From contig NC_071331.1 of assembly GCF_010183535.1 (NCBI RefSeq), positions 1,116,001-1,180,000 of the forward strand: DNA of 64,000 nt, given 5' to 3'. Origin of the DNA: Caenorhabditis remanei. Lineage: Eukaryota > Nematoda > Chromadorea > Rhabditida > Rhabditidae. Below, piece by piece: positions 12,713 through 21,067 of this stretch. The position numbers and the translations under genes are program-made. The notes under the pieces were generated by a model. The model worked only from the letters and a program-made list of their open reading frames with translations. It did not search any database and had not been told where the DNA came from. Position 1 is the first letter of the stretch. Each line of letters begins with the position of its first letter.

Positions 12713-13192
12713 ATGGTGTCTTATTTTTCCTTATTTTTTATTCTCCTATCTGTTGGGAATGTGAGCGGTGTTGTTCCTAAATGGAAATTGCTTGCTCAAT
12801 GTGGCGAGTGTGAATACTGCCTTATATTGGAAGGGTACGTTAAGACATTTTTTAACAGTTTGTTTCTTTAGTATTTGTTAATAATTTTTGAATTTTCGTG
12901 TTTGTATTAGATTTTTTATAGGTATCCTGATCCATATTTCTGTGTATTGGACGAAAAGGACATTCCATGTTATATAAGACTGGAATTCTTTCCTACCGTG
13001 GCTGCTGATTGTCAAATGGATAACTCTTCGTTGGTTGAGAAGATCGATGGGAATTTTACGACTTGTTCTTCGGAAGTCACTCCCTCGTCAGAGAAGTCGA
13101 CGAATGGTTTCGAGATTTTGGTAATCGTTATGTTGTCGTTATCCATTATGATTCTATTGGTTATTTTTTATATGATTTTTTCTAAATATTAA
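12713..13192 (+). CDS. Small type I membrane glycoprotein carried antisense in the LTR element
   Basis: Two exons, 12713-12834 and 12922-13192, joined by an 87 bp intron (GTACGT...TTATAG), give 130 codons. Residues 1-19 form a signal peptide. The ectodomain has seven cysteines, beginning with a CGECEYC cluster, and two N-glycosylation sites (NSS, NFT). One transmembrane helix (FEILVIVMLSLSIMILLVIF) and a three- to four-residue tail end the protein. The ectodomain is about 85 residues. I recognise no family. It lies opposite in strand to the envelope gene and converges on it. Being a surface glycoprotein in an envelope-bearing element, it might modify entry, assembly or host-cell interaction, but that is only a guess. 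An upstream ATG at 12657 opens a different, short frame. Confidence 0.7.
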
Positions 13193-13464
13193 TGGTTTGA
13201 AAATGAATGAATGTAATACGGTTTGTGGTTGTAGGATTTTCTATAGAGTGGTTTTGTAGAGAAAACGGATATATCTCTTTTCAATTTTGAGAGATATTTT
13301 GCGGAGAGGGAAATGTAATTTTCTCGGAGGATGTTTCGAGATTTTTTATCGCTTGATCTATTTGGAATTGAGATGTATTTTTTACGGGAATTAGGATATT
13401 TAGGTCATTCATTTGATAAACGGGTTTTTTATTTTTTGGGTCACTTTTTTAGGTCATCTTTTGG
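13193..13464. other. Spacer between the two antisense genes
   Basis: AT-rich. A 61-codon plus-strand frame starts at 13331 and runs through the TATA box and first codons of the next gene; it has no recognisable domain and I do not call it. Confidence 0.5.
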
Positions 13465-13472
13465 TATAAAAG
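13465..13472 (+). promoter_or_regulatory. TATA box of the second antisense gene
   Basis: TATAAAAG, 37 bp before the start codon at 13509. This spacing suits a short 5' leader beginning about 30 bp downstream. Confidence 0.6.
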
Positions 13473-13508
13473 AGTTGGTCAGAGATTCGACATTTATCCG
13501 ACGTCGTA

Positions 13509-14010
13509 ATGGCTAATCACGACTCTGACTCCGATGAGTCCTTCTCCTCTTTCCCGGATATGGGGCGTATATCTCCCCCGAGACCAATGGTCTCCATTTT
13601 TTCTTTTCTTCGCGAGGTTTTTCCGGCCTGGTCTCGTCGGGGGAATATGCGTTTACTAAATAATATTCTCTATGAATTGGGACCTATTCGTGTGTCACTT
13701 ACACACCGGCCTTATGAGGTTACCTCTATCATACAGTTCCTCCCCCTTCCGTGAGTTTTGTGTTGCTTTGTTCTTATAATGAGTTTTATTTTTTAGGCCA
13801 TCTCAATTATACTTCTACTGTAGATCAAGACAGGAATGGAGGAGCGTAGCTGATCATTTCGCAATCCGGTGGAGGGTTGGAGTGCCCCCAGAGGCTAGTT
13901 GCTGCGTCTACATGTTTGGCCGACCACAGCAATTATTTCCATTGGAAGTAGTACAAGTGGAGGCACCTGACGTCTCGCAACGGATGGTTCTACCACATCA
14001 CATTTGGTAG
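13509..14010 (+). CDS. Unknown 151-residue protein carried antisense in the LTR element
   Basis: Exons 13509-13750 and 13797-14010, with a 46 bp intron (GTGAGT...TTTTAG), join in frame to 151 codons. The N-terminus is acidic and serine-rich (DSDSDES), followed by a Pro-containing basic stretch. The remainder is a compact mix of aromatic and basic residues without signal peptide or membrane segment. A cytoplasmic or nuclear protein is likely. No family is recognised. AATAAA at 14068-14073 is a suitable poly(A) signal. Correct splicing of a consensus intron into an open frame is the main evidence that it is real. Its introns would survive retrotransposition because the genomic RNA is the opposite strand. 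Confidence 0.65.
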
Positions 14011-14164
14011 TGGAGTCACTCTTCTCTCATTTAGTCTGGTGTTTTTCTGATAACGTATTCATTTTGTAATAAATTGGTGGTTGTAGAAATAAGTTTCGTT
14101 TATATACTGTTTAGACAAAAAACATATTTTCATATATATAGGAAATTATCTGGAGACAACAGAA

Positions 14165-14620
14165 TTAATTATAATCCAAACTTTCGTCTTGTCTCATTGG
14201 TTCCGCGAGTGGTGACAAATTAGGAGACACTGCGCTCTCCAATGGGCAAATTGAAGCGTGGTGGAAAGAATAGTTTTTCCCACAGATTTTGTTGTTGCAT
14301 AGATTCTTAGTGAAATTAAGGGTTTTGCAGTGGATAGGCAAGTGCTTGTCCTTCGTGAGGCATAGGAGACACATCTTCTTTTGCTTCAGGATTTCGATTT
14401 TTTCTTTGACTGGTCGATTGCATTCTCGTGCGAAATGATCCTGGCGGCAGATGCCGCATTTTGGAGGTGGTCTGCTGGCTTGGATCATCTCTTTTTGCTT
14501 GTGGTGTCTTGCTGCGTCGAGCATTTCTTTGCACTGATATGTTGTAGCCATCCGTTTGGCTTCTTGCATCATTTCCTCCATTTCCTGGGCGTTAAACGTT
14601 GGGGCTGGACGTTTTGACAT
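14165..14620 (-). CDS. BEL/Pao-type nucleocapsid (zinc-knuckle) ORF of the LTR element
   Basis: 151 codons from the ATG at 14620. The N-terminal third is a Met/Glu/Lys/Gln-rich helical region. Zinc-binding groups follow: CGICRQDHFAREC (CX2CX4HX4C), then CX2CX5HX4C, then a Cys/His group ending in HHASIC. This three-part pattern is the BEL/Pao Gag C-terminus, which binds RNA during particle assembly. The frame is open upstream of the ATG to a TTCCAG acceptor at 14651. A GTAAGT donor at 17561 in the Gag-like first exon would join to it in phase, making a Gag of about 274 residues around an intron that contains env. It may instead be translated alone. It is much shorter than a full BEL/Pao Gag. 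Confidence 0.8.
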   Translation of the reverse strand: MSKRPAPTFNAQEMEEMMQEAKRMATTYQCKEMLDAARHHKQKEMIQASRPPPKCGICRQDHFARECNRPVKEKIEILKQKKMCLLCLTKDKHLPIHCKTLNFTKNLCNNKICGKNYSFHHASICPLESAVSPNLSPLAEPMRQDESLDYN

Positions 14621-14794
14621 TTTTGGACAAATGAGTTGGTTCGTTGATTTCTGGAATTTTCGTAGTATTGCTAAGTGGAACTTTTGTAAGTGTTGACGGG
14701 TAAATGTACGGAATATACAAGGATTTGAAAATTTGAAAAAAAGGATATAAAGCTTCGTTTGAGATCGAGGGTTTTCATCATCTTGGTTGGGGTT

Positions 14795-17557
14795 TTAACG
14801 CCGGATATGGCGTCTTCTGCTACTTAAGCATGCTGTGACAGCTGGGATGCAGCATAAGTATATCAGTATTGATGAAATGATCATCCCTGCGATCGCGAGG
14901 ACGATAGGGATAAGTCCCTTAGTGATATTGTTCCATAGTGTCCATACCTCAGGGATGTGCCACGGATGGATTTCTGAAAAACTTTTTTCGGAGTGAAGTA
15001 CTTGGTTCAGATATTCAAATAATGATGTATGGGATACATATGTCAGTGTTCCTTCTATTTTGTAAGAATTATTTTTGGTTCCACAAGTAACTGCGCATAC
15101 GCCAGTTAGAATAGATTTAGAAAATTTCCTATGAATTTCATTTACGATTCCGGTTTTATCACAGGTCAAAATGTCTACGAATTCTCCGTTATCGCAGCTA
15201 ATTTTAGCGTGTGTCGGTTCTTTAGATTTGCACGTGACGTTTTGGCTGGCGCCCTTGAGACAATTATAACAGCCTGTATACGGGGTAGTCTTCTCAATAC
15301 TACAGTCAATTTTTGATTCAGTCACGCTAACATTATAACTTTGTTCCATGATTACTTGAATATGGAAATTGCTATGTTTTGTCCTAAGGGTAGGAATGTT
15401 ATCAGGGGTGGTACCTAGGTGATATCTTTCGGTTATCACAGGTAGATTATGATCAATGTCATCTAAAATTTTGTATAGATCAGGGACTTTGCAAACACAA
15501 AGTGCTTCTGCTTCTCCTAGGTTGCATGAACAAGTTTCTCTATAGTTACATGCACCAGTTTCAAAACATTCCAAAGGAAAAATTTCGTTCGAAATCGAAG
15601 CTAAAGCAATTTTTTCCTTATTTTGGATGAATTTTTTGCCTAAGATACTTAAGCCAGTTTCTTCTGTGATCGTCAGTAATCTCAATTTGATATCAATCTC
15701 TTGGTCCTTATTTTGACCATACTTAAAATTGATTTGGTAGTCGTCACCTTCTTGAATTAGAAAGACTTGTTCAATTTTTTGATTGTCGAGGGTCAGTTCT
15801 GCTTGAAAATTTATAGCATTTGACCAAGCTTCACAAGAATAGATTTGGAACTTATCGTCAGTCGTAGGGACTGCATAAGTTCTATAAAAAAGACATCCTT
15901 CAGTAGGTAATAAGCATTTACACCATAAGCCTCCACAACTGCTAGAACAGTAGGTATGCCCTGGATACTTATTTCCTTCTGGGAATTCACTGAGTTTGGA
16001 GTTAGGTCCTACATCTAGGCATTTCCTATCTACGCATTCTCCCATACCGTGGCACCTTTTAGCGCTATCGGCATGTACGGTAACGTTTTTAGTAAACAAA
16101 ATTGGGCCTTTATGGCATTTCCGAAAGTGGTGATCGACTGTTAATTTGAACTTCAAAATAACGTTCTTTTGAGATACGACTTGTAGACAGATAGTTTTGG
16201 TTTGCGGTGTAAAGAAGATATCTTCCGTTTTCTCAATACGACAAATGCCATGTTCATTGCACGTGGTTTCCTCGTGTGTGATAGGGAAAGTTTCGTCACA
16301 CACGTCTGCCGCCGCCGAGGCGATTAAAAGGCAGATAGTTGCAATGGCTAACATAGAGGGGGACGGTGTCCTAGATGCGGTTTTTTGAATTTTCAAAACT
16401 TCTACACCATTTTCTACAACAGTACTTATTTCAAAAAGTTGCTTTCTTGGTTGAGCGGAAGTTGTATAACTTCTTTTCATAGTCTTAGTACTAGGTTCAG
16501 ATCTGGAATAGTTTCCATTTCTTCTAAATTTATGTCTCCAATTTCTAACATTATTTAGTCTTTGAGTCACTGTTGGTTTCCTTAATGGAACCATTTCTAG
16601 TTCTTCTATTTCGAGATTCTCGTCTCTTTTCTTTGCAGAAAAGAATCTACTAATTTTTTCACAAAAATTGCACCAGCAACACATAAGTATGAATAGTTTC
16701 CATAATTTCTTTCTATGCCAAAAGAGTGAAATTATTTTCATGACGATTGCTATTAAAAGGATTACAATACTTATGGTTGTTTTTGGGTGACACTGAGGGT
16801 TGAACAGAAATCTTGTGCATAAAATGCAATCGAAATGTTTCAATGCTTTCCAGCAATAGTCCGTTGGTGGACAAGTTTTCTCAATAATTATGTACTGGGT
16901 TCCTATCGATTTTTTCCAAACTACTCTATGCTTATGCAAAGTAAATTCAGGAGGGATCAAAACTTCAGTAATTTTCTTTTTAGTCAAAACTGTGTGATCA
17001 CACCAATTTTCGGTACACACTGAATTAGAGTGGTTGGTCATGTTTTCTTCGTCTATTAGATTTACACCATATTTCGTACAATCTAAACGAGACTTACTGT
17101 CGTGAATTTCCTGGAGAGTTTTCATAAGTGAGTTTTCTGGTGGGCTGGTTGTAGACACTGTGGTCGTGATCTTCTTCGTCGTAGGGACAGTAGTGGGCCT
17201 TGTTGCAGGGACCGTAGTGAGTTGTGTTGGAGGCTCAGTAGTGGTTACTGATCTTCGCTGTCCTTCTGGTTTTGGTCTAATTCCATCTACAATTTTTTCC
17301 AAAATTGGAGCAGGAGTAGTTGTGGTTTGAAAAACGGTTGTCGTGGGAGACGGTGTCGTGGTGGACAGACTGGTCGTCTCAGTTGTGGTACTCTGAGTAG
17401 TTGAAGGGGTTGTTCTGGTTGTAAGCTTTCGAGTTGTCACCGTAGTCGGTAGGGTTGTTGTTGTTGTTGTTACCGTAGTCGACGGAGTTGTTACCGTAGT
17501 CGACGGAGTTGTTACCGTAGTCGACGGAGCTTTTGTCCATTCTAGCTTCAATATCAC
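14795..17557 (-). CDS. Envelope precursor, Gn/Gc-like, with phlebovirus-type class II fusogen
   Basis: The 920-codon frame opens after a stop at the splice donor and has no ATG before codon 145. In order it shows a Thr/Pro/Ser mucin-like region (about 10-140), a cysteine-bearing ectodomain (150-256), a membrane helix (260-280), a basic, Cys-containing cytosolic stretch, an internal signal helix (402-417) with an Ala-rich cleavage site, a cysteine-rich ectodomain (418-870), a second membrane helix (881-905) and a short Arg-rich tail. The second ectodomain has the cysteine spacing around 537-555 (CSSSCGG then C, C) of phlebovirus Gc fusion proteins, a relationship known for some nematode BEL/Pao envelopes. 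This mirrors bunyavirus Gn-Gc precursors. The role would be membrane fusion. How translation begins is unresolved. No stop interrupts the frame. Confidence 0.87.
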   Translation of the reverse strand: MILKLEWTKAPSTTVTTPSTTVTTPSTTVTTTTTTLPTTVTTRKLTTRTTPSTTQSTTTETTSLSTTTPSPTTTVFQTTTTPAPILEKIVDGIRPKPEGQRRSVTTTEPPTQLTTVPATRPTTVPTTKKITTTVSTTSPPENSLMKTLQEIHDSKSRLDCTKYGVNLIDEENMTNHSNSVCTENWCDHTVLTKKKITEVLIPPEFTLHKHRVVWKKSIGTQYIIIEKTCPPTDYCWKALKHFDCILCTRFLFNPQCHPKTTISIVILLIAIVMKIISLFWHRKKLWKLFILMCCWCNFCEKISRFFSAKKRDENLEIEELEMVPLRKPTVTQRLNNVRNWRHKFRRNGNYSRSEPSTKTMKRSYTTSAQPRKQLFEISTVVENGVEVLKIQKTASRTPSPSMLAIATICLLIASAAADVCDETFPITHEETTCNEHGICRIEKTEDIFFTPQTKTICLQVVSQKNVILKFKLTVDHHFRKCHKGPILFTKNVTVHADSAKRCHGMGECVDRKCLDVGPNSKLSEFPEGNKYPGHTYCSSSCGGLWCKCLLPTEGCLFYRTYAVPTTDDKFQIYSCEAWSNAINFQAELTLDNQKIEQVFLIQEGDDYQINFKYGQNKDQEIDIKLRLLTITEETGLSILGKKFIQNKEKIALASISNEIFPLECFETGACNYRETCSCNLGEAEALCVCKVPDLYKILDDIDHNLPVITERYHLGTTPDNIPTLRTKHSNFHIQVIMEQSYNVSVTESKIDCSIEKTTPYTGCYNCLKGASQNVTCKSKEPTHAKISCDNGEFVDILTCDKTGIVNEIHRKFSKSILTGVCAVTCGTKNNSYKIEGTLTYVSHTSLFEYLNQVLHSEKSFSEIHPWHIPEVWTLWNNITKGLIPIVLAIAGMIISSILIYLCCIPAVTACLSSRRRHIRR

Positions 17558-17900
17558 TTACCAATTTTGTAATCTCTCGATCCTTTTTGTTAATTTTGAT
17601 CGAAGCTTGTTTTGCGGTCTCTGTTAGGAGAGTTCCTACAGGAGTCATGTGGATGTTTTCTAGGACTGTCGCAAGTTGTGTCTTGTACAGCTCGTCCTTT
17701 GGCTTAATGGTCTCTACTTCAGAGGCCATGAATACGGCATAGCCTGCAAGAAAATCTTGAACTGGGGTTTGTGGCTCTGTGGCTGGGTTTGGTACGGCTT
17801 TCAAAGCTTGGAGAGATGCTTTCAAAAATTTTTCATAATCTTCCTGGTGAGTCGATATAATCTCCTCCCAGTTTTTAATATCATCATGAGTGATACTCAT
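17379..17900 (-). CDS. Gag-like N-terminal ORF of the LTR element
   Basis: 173 codons starting at 17900, the first long frame after the leader. Residues 1-115 are predicted helical and charged and could be a matrix/capsid-like part, but no conserved capsid motif was recognised. A GTAAGT donor follows codon 113. Beyond it the frame runs through three 21 bp repeats coding for SVDYGNN and then Asn-rich sequence, overlapping env, which reads the same repeats as TPSTTVT in the +1 frame. The last 60 codons may therefore be a chance extension. Position directly after the hairpin-bearing leader and primer-binding site supports Gag. Confidence 0.6.
   Translation of the reverse strand: MSITHDDIKNWEEIISTHQEDYEKFLKASLQALKAVPNPATEPQTPVQDFLAGYAVFMASEVETIKPKDELYKTQLATVLENIHMTPVGTLLTETAKQASIKINKKDREITKLVSDIEARMDKSSVDYGNNSVDYGNNSVDYGNNNNNNPTDYGDNSKAYNQNNPFNYSEYHN
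17458..17528 (-). repeat. 21 bp tandem repeats read in two frames
   Basis: Three copies of a 21 bp unit (core GTCGACGGAGTTGTTACCGTA on the plus strand, 21 bases with slight edge variation). Multiples of 21 keep both frames open, so copy number can vary without breaking either Gag-like or envelope reading. Confidence 0.8.
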
Positions 17901-17985
17901 TGTGAACGTTTTATAACTAGGAAATAAATTTCCTGGTTATTAATCTCAATTTAGCTGCTGGAGCTGGTTAGAGATGTCTTGGAAA

Positions 17986-18108
17986 TGTAAGCAGTGCTGA
18001 GTGACGGATCACCAGCAGGTTCGCTTTGTAAGCAGTACTAAGTGACAAGTCACTAGTAGGTTCGCTTTGTAAGCAGTACTAAGTGACAAGTCACTAGTAG
18101 GTTCGCTT
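17986..18108 (-). ncRNA. Three 41-nt leader repeats, each folding into a hairpin
   Basis: Units start at 17986, 18027 and 18068. In sense RNA each forms a 9 bp stem with one bulged base and a four-base loop: units 2 and 3 have outer stem TACTA/TAGTA and loop CUUG, while unit 1 has TGCTG/CAGCA and loop UCCG. Base changes in unit 1 occur on both sides of the stem and keep pairing. Their position between primer-binding site and Gag start suits a packaging or dimerisation signal. Confidence 0.7.
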
Positions 18109-18136
18109 GTTTAGGACTTACCTTACAATTTGCACC

Positions 18137-18153
18137 GTTCGGTCGATGCACCA
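18137..18153 (-). promoter_or_regulatory. Primer-binding site, probably for tRNA-Gly
   Basis: The sense strand directly after the 5' LTR reads TGGTGCATCGACCGAAC. Its complement ends GATGCACCA, matching the 3' end of metazoan tRNA-Gly(GCC) with CCA for ten bases, then one mismatch and three further matches. Confidence 0.7.
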
Positions 18154-18635
18154 TAAAGAGACTACAATCCGGGTGGATTATAGTAATCGGTATGGCTAGA
18201 CGGTTCAGTGGTAGATATTTATTCAGATGCAAAATATAAGAAATATAAGTCAGATACAGCTAACGGGGTTACAGGTAAAGATAGTGGGGAATATAGATGG
18301 GGGTACGGTAGATGGGACGGCAGACGGGGGCAGCAGACGATGGGCAGCAGGTGAAGGTGATTGACAGAGGAGATGGTGATTCTCCTTCTCCAGAAGAGGG
18401 TGTAGATGAGGCGGCAGGTGTTCTTATATAGTGTTCCGCTTATCCAGTATTCCAGTTTTGCCGGTCGTTAAGGGCTTCGGTAGATTGGGTAAGAGGCATT
18501 GTTGAAGATTGTCGATCAATTAAGCACAGGTATTCGCCATAGAAAGGGAAACACAGCTTGTTCCTTTGTGGGAGATGACGGTGACGTAATCGTGTTCTGG
18601 TGATCAGTAATCGCGAGTAATTCCTGGTCGCGATA
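18154..18635 (-). repeat. Right LTR (5' LTR in element sense)
   Basis: 482 bp, no difference seen from 11775-12256. Sense TATA box CTATATAAG at 18431-18423; poly(A) signal AATAAA at 18223-18218. The plus strand contains GGTTCAGTGGTAGA (18202-18215) and CCGGGT-GATT (18169-18179), which resemble the D arm and T arm of tRNA-Gly. In sense RNA these are therefore complementary to the likely primer. Confidence 0.93.
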
Positions 18636-18640
18636 GTAAT

Positions 18641-21065
18641 GTTATCATAAAACATGACCAGGTACTAAAAAACACTTTTAAAAAGTATACGACAATTTCA
18701 TATCAGAATTCTTACTAGTTTTTATTTAAAATAGGTTTTATTGATACATTTTATTTCGCTTCATCGATTAGACATCGATTACTAAGAAAGGTTATTAATT
18801 ATATGTGAATCAACCACTTCGGTATACGATTTGTACGTTTTGGGTTTACGAAAAATATATACATTGCTTCGTATGATTATGCTGGAACCTCGGACAATAT
18901 AAGTGAAATCAATTACCTTGACGACGTTTTTGAGCAATTGACGAATCTGTATAATACTTTTTGTGCTAAAACGTGTCCTTTTACTTTACAAAACAGTTTC
19001 AATTTGTTTAAACCAGAGGATAATTCTATTATTTGATCAATTCATCCACCGAAATTTAATTGTCTACGGAACAGTCAATTTTGTATCTTCTGATGTGTTG
19101 GAAAAAAGGCTTGAAAATATCATTTCGCATACTTGTCAAAAATCGCCGAAATTTTTCTCGGCCCGGCCCGGCCCGTCGGCCCGAATTCTGAAATTTTTCG
19201 AAAGTTTAGAGTAAAAATGCTTAAATTATCATACATATTTACCTTTTTATTGAATTTTGAAGTTTTATTCAAAAACTTTTTTTTTCAAAAAATTTCCAAA
19301 AAAACATCAAAATTTCCAAAAAAACATCAAATTTTCAAAAATGTTTCAAAAACTGTTTCAAAACGGGCCGAGCGGGCCGGGCCGGGCCGGGCTATGGGCC
19401 GGGCCGAGATTTTTTCTGATTTTGGCCCTGCCCGGCCCGTGACAAGTATGTCATTTCGGACTTTTTCAATGTTTTTTCTTTATGAACATTCAACAAAAAT
19501 AGAACTGAATGTTTACCAACTAGTGTCAACGAACTATTTGAGAAATTCAGCAATTAATGATCAACCGGAAGCACAAAACAAAATATTTAAAAACTCTTGG
19601 TGAGTTGTATTAAAAATCAGCTATTTTTGATAAGGAAACTTTTTCAAATTTGAAAACTTAGAACTTTTTAATCGCTAAAGGTTGTCATTTGATATTACTG
19701 AATTTTTCTTCAGGCAAAAACAAATGTTGGAAGACTGTTTTCGGATACTGTAGAAAATTTTTAGGATACTGTAAAAACTCACCACAAAACTATCACCTTT
19801 TCAGTGGCACAATAAAGGTACGACTGATTAATCTGAATGTTTCTACGCACATCATGGAATGAATATAACGTGAAAGCCTCATAATAAACTTATTTGATCA
19901 TGTCTCAATCAGATTCTTCATGAAGAACATTTGCATGATTCACATTATTCACAAAGGGGTCAGCATACTTCCAGGCTCATTCTTGCGAGGAGACACAATG
20001 AAAATTCGATACAAATGAAGGTACTTTACCAACTGTTTTAGCTTGTTTATACTGACCAGCCTATCTGCCCCGCCTTCGACGGTTCAGCCGGCTGCTATCT
20101 CCTCATTTACGTGGCCACCTTTTCAAATGTGCCCGCATGGCGGAGAGGCCTGAATCGGCGGTCGTTGTCCAAGGCACGCTGGTTCGGTTTTGCCCGCTGA
20201 CTCAGTTTCTCTTATCTTTCAAAAACCGTTGCGGACATCGCCTCAGACAACGCCAAATTGTTTTTTATATATAAGAATGATGACAATCCGAATTTTTCCG
20301 GCCGTGGTGCTGAGTTCTTGAGGAAACTCACAGAATTTTGATTTATTCTCCATTTCACTCAGATGATATATTAAGTTGTGTTACTCCATATTTTCAATGG
20401 ACGGTTGTTTTTTTAAAAACAAAGTTAAAGCTTCTTTGGTTTTTGCTCACAAGATCAAAAAAAAAGATTCAGAGAATAATTAGTTAATGATTCTTTTTTG
20501 AGTTAACCAGGTCAAACAAACACGGGAAACAGAAAATAAAACAATCCAATCTGATTTCCCCTTGGAGAAAAATGAATAGACTGTAAGGGGTGCAAAAATT
20601 TTCATGCTCGGTAAGTAGCAATGTTCGCGAGACGACTCTATCATGTACAACTCATCGGAGGAATAAAAAAGTGATATATTTTGAGAAAGTAATGCTTAGA
20701 GCAACAGGACAAACTAATTTCTAAATTATTTATCCCTATATTAAACTCCCGTGAAAAATTGTTCGTTTTGAAAGCTTCATACATAACCATGAAAAAATCA
20801 AGTGGGTTTTCTTTTAGAGTCGCCAAGAATTGAACATCACACAAACTGTAAACTGGAATTAAATAAACTAGTTAATAACAATGAGTCCATAAAGTTTCTT
20901 GTGATAAAAATAAAACGAGTTAAAATCAAATTTGAAGTCTCCGATATATTACAGAACCAAACTTTCAGAGAAGAACAGGATGGGTTTTGTACATGCAAAC
21001 TTTGCAATTTCAGTTAAGAAATCATACGGCATTCATGTAAAAAAACAACACCAAATTGTGACACA
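18641..21065. other. Gene-poor DNA with a hAT-like element and a GC-rich patch
   Basis: No supportable gene. It contains the element at 19128-19450 and one CTGTTTCA (19353) inside that element. A GC-rich stretch of about 200 bp at 20050-20260 is unlike its AT-rich surroundings; I found no domain in it and it may be a transposon fragment. Confidence 0.5.
19128..19450. mobile_element. hAT-like MITE filled with GGCCCG repeats
   Basis: Terminal inverted repeats CATACTTGTCA / TGACAAGTATG and an exact 8 bp target duplication TCATTTCG (19120-19127 and 19451-19458). The interior has runs of GGCCCG on the left and CGGGCC on the right, separated by an AT-rich middle, so the whole can fold back. 8 bp duplications are characteristic of hAT transposons; no transposase is encoded. 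Confidence 0.85.
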
Positions 21066-21067
21066 TA

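Larger units (their letters stand above)
14651..17561 (-). other. Predicted 2.9 kb gag intron containing the envelope frame
   Basis: The donor GTAAGT (17561-17556) follows codon 113 of the Gag-like ORF in phase 0. The acceptor ending TTCCAG (14656-14651) precedes ten open codons that run in frame into the zinc-knuckle ORF at 14620. Removing the intron would unite the two halves of Gag. Retaining it would leave env in the RNA. Both borders fit the nematode consensus reasonably, but no transcript evidence is available here. Confidence 0.5.
11775..18635 (-). mobile_element. Complete pol-less LTR element with envelope (sense strand is minus)
   Basis: Two 482 bp LTRs, 11775-12256 and 18154-18635, bound a 5.9 kb interior, and GTAAT flanks both sides (11770-11774 and 18636-18640). 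I saw no base difference between the LTRs, so insertion is recent. Minus-strand sense is shown by a primer-binding site next to the right LTR, a TATA box and AATAAA in that orientation, and gag- and env-like frames on that strand. The zinc-knuckle pattern is BEL/Pao-like. Reverse transcriptase, RNase H, protease and integrase are absent, and the unassigned gaps are each under 450 bp. No purine tract lies next to the left LTR on the sense strand. The element must borrow replication functions if it is mobile. Confidence 0.92.

Noticed and set aside
13331..13516. 61-codon plus-strand frame between the antisense genes
   Set aside because: It overlaps the TATA box and start of the next gene and has no features of its own.
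11775..14794. Remnants of reverse transcriptase or integrase inside the young LTR element
   Set aside because: No frame with RT, RNase H, protease or integrase motifs was seen on either strand, and the unassigned stretches are too short.
11775..18635. Maverick/Polinton virus-like transposon
   Set aside because: Long terminal repeats with a primer-binding site and a 5 bp duplication, and no polymerase B, integrase, capsid or ATPase frames, point to an LTR element.
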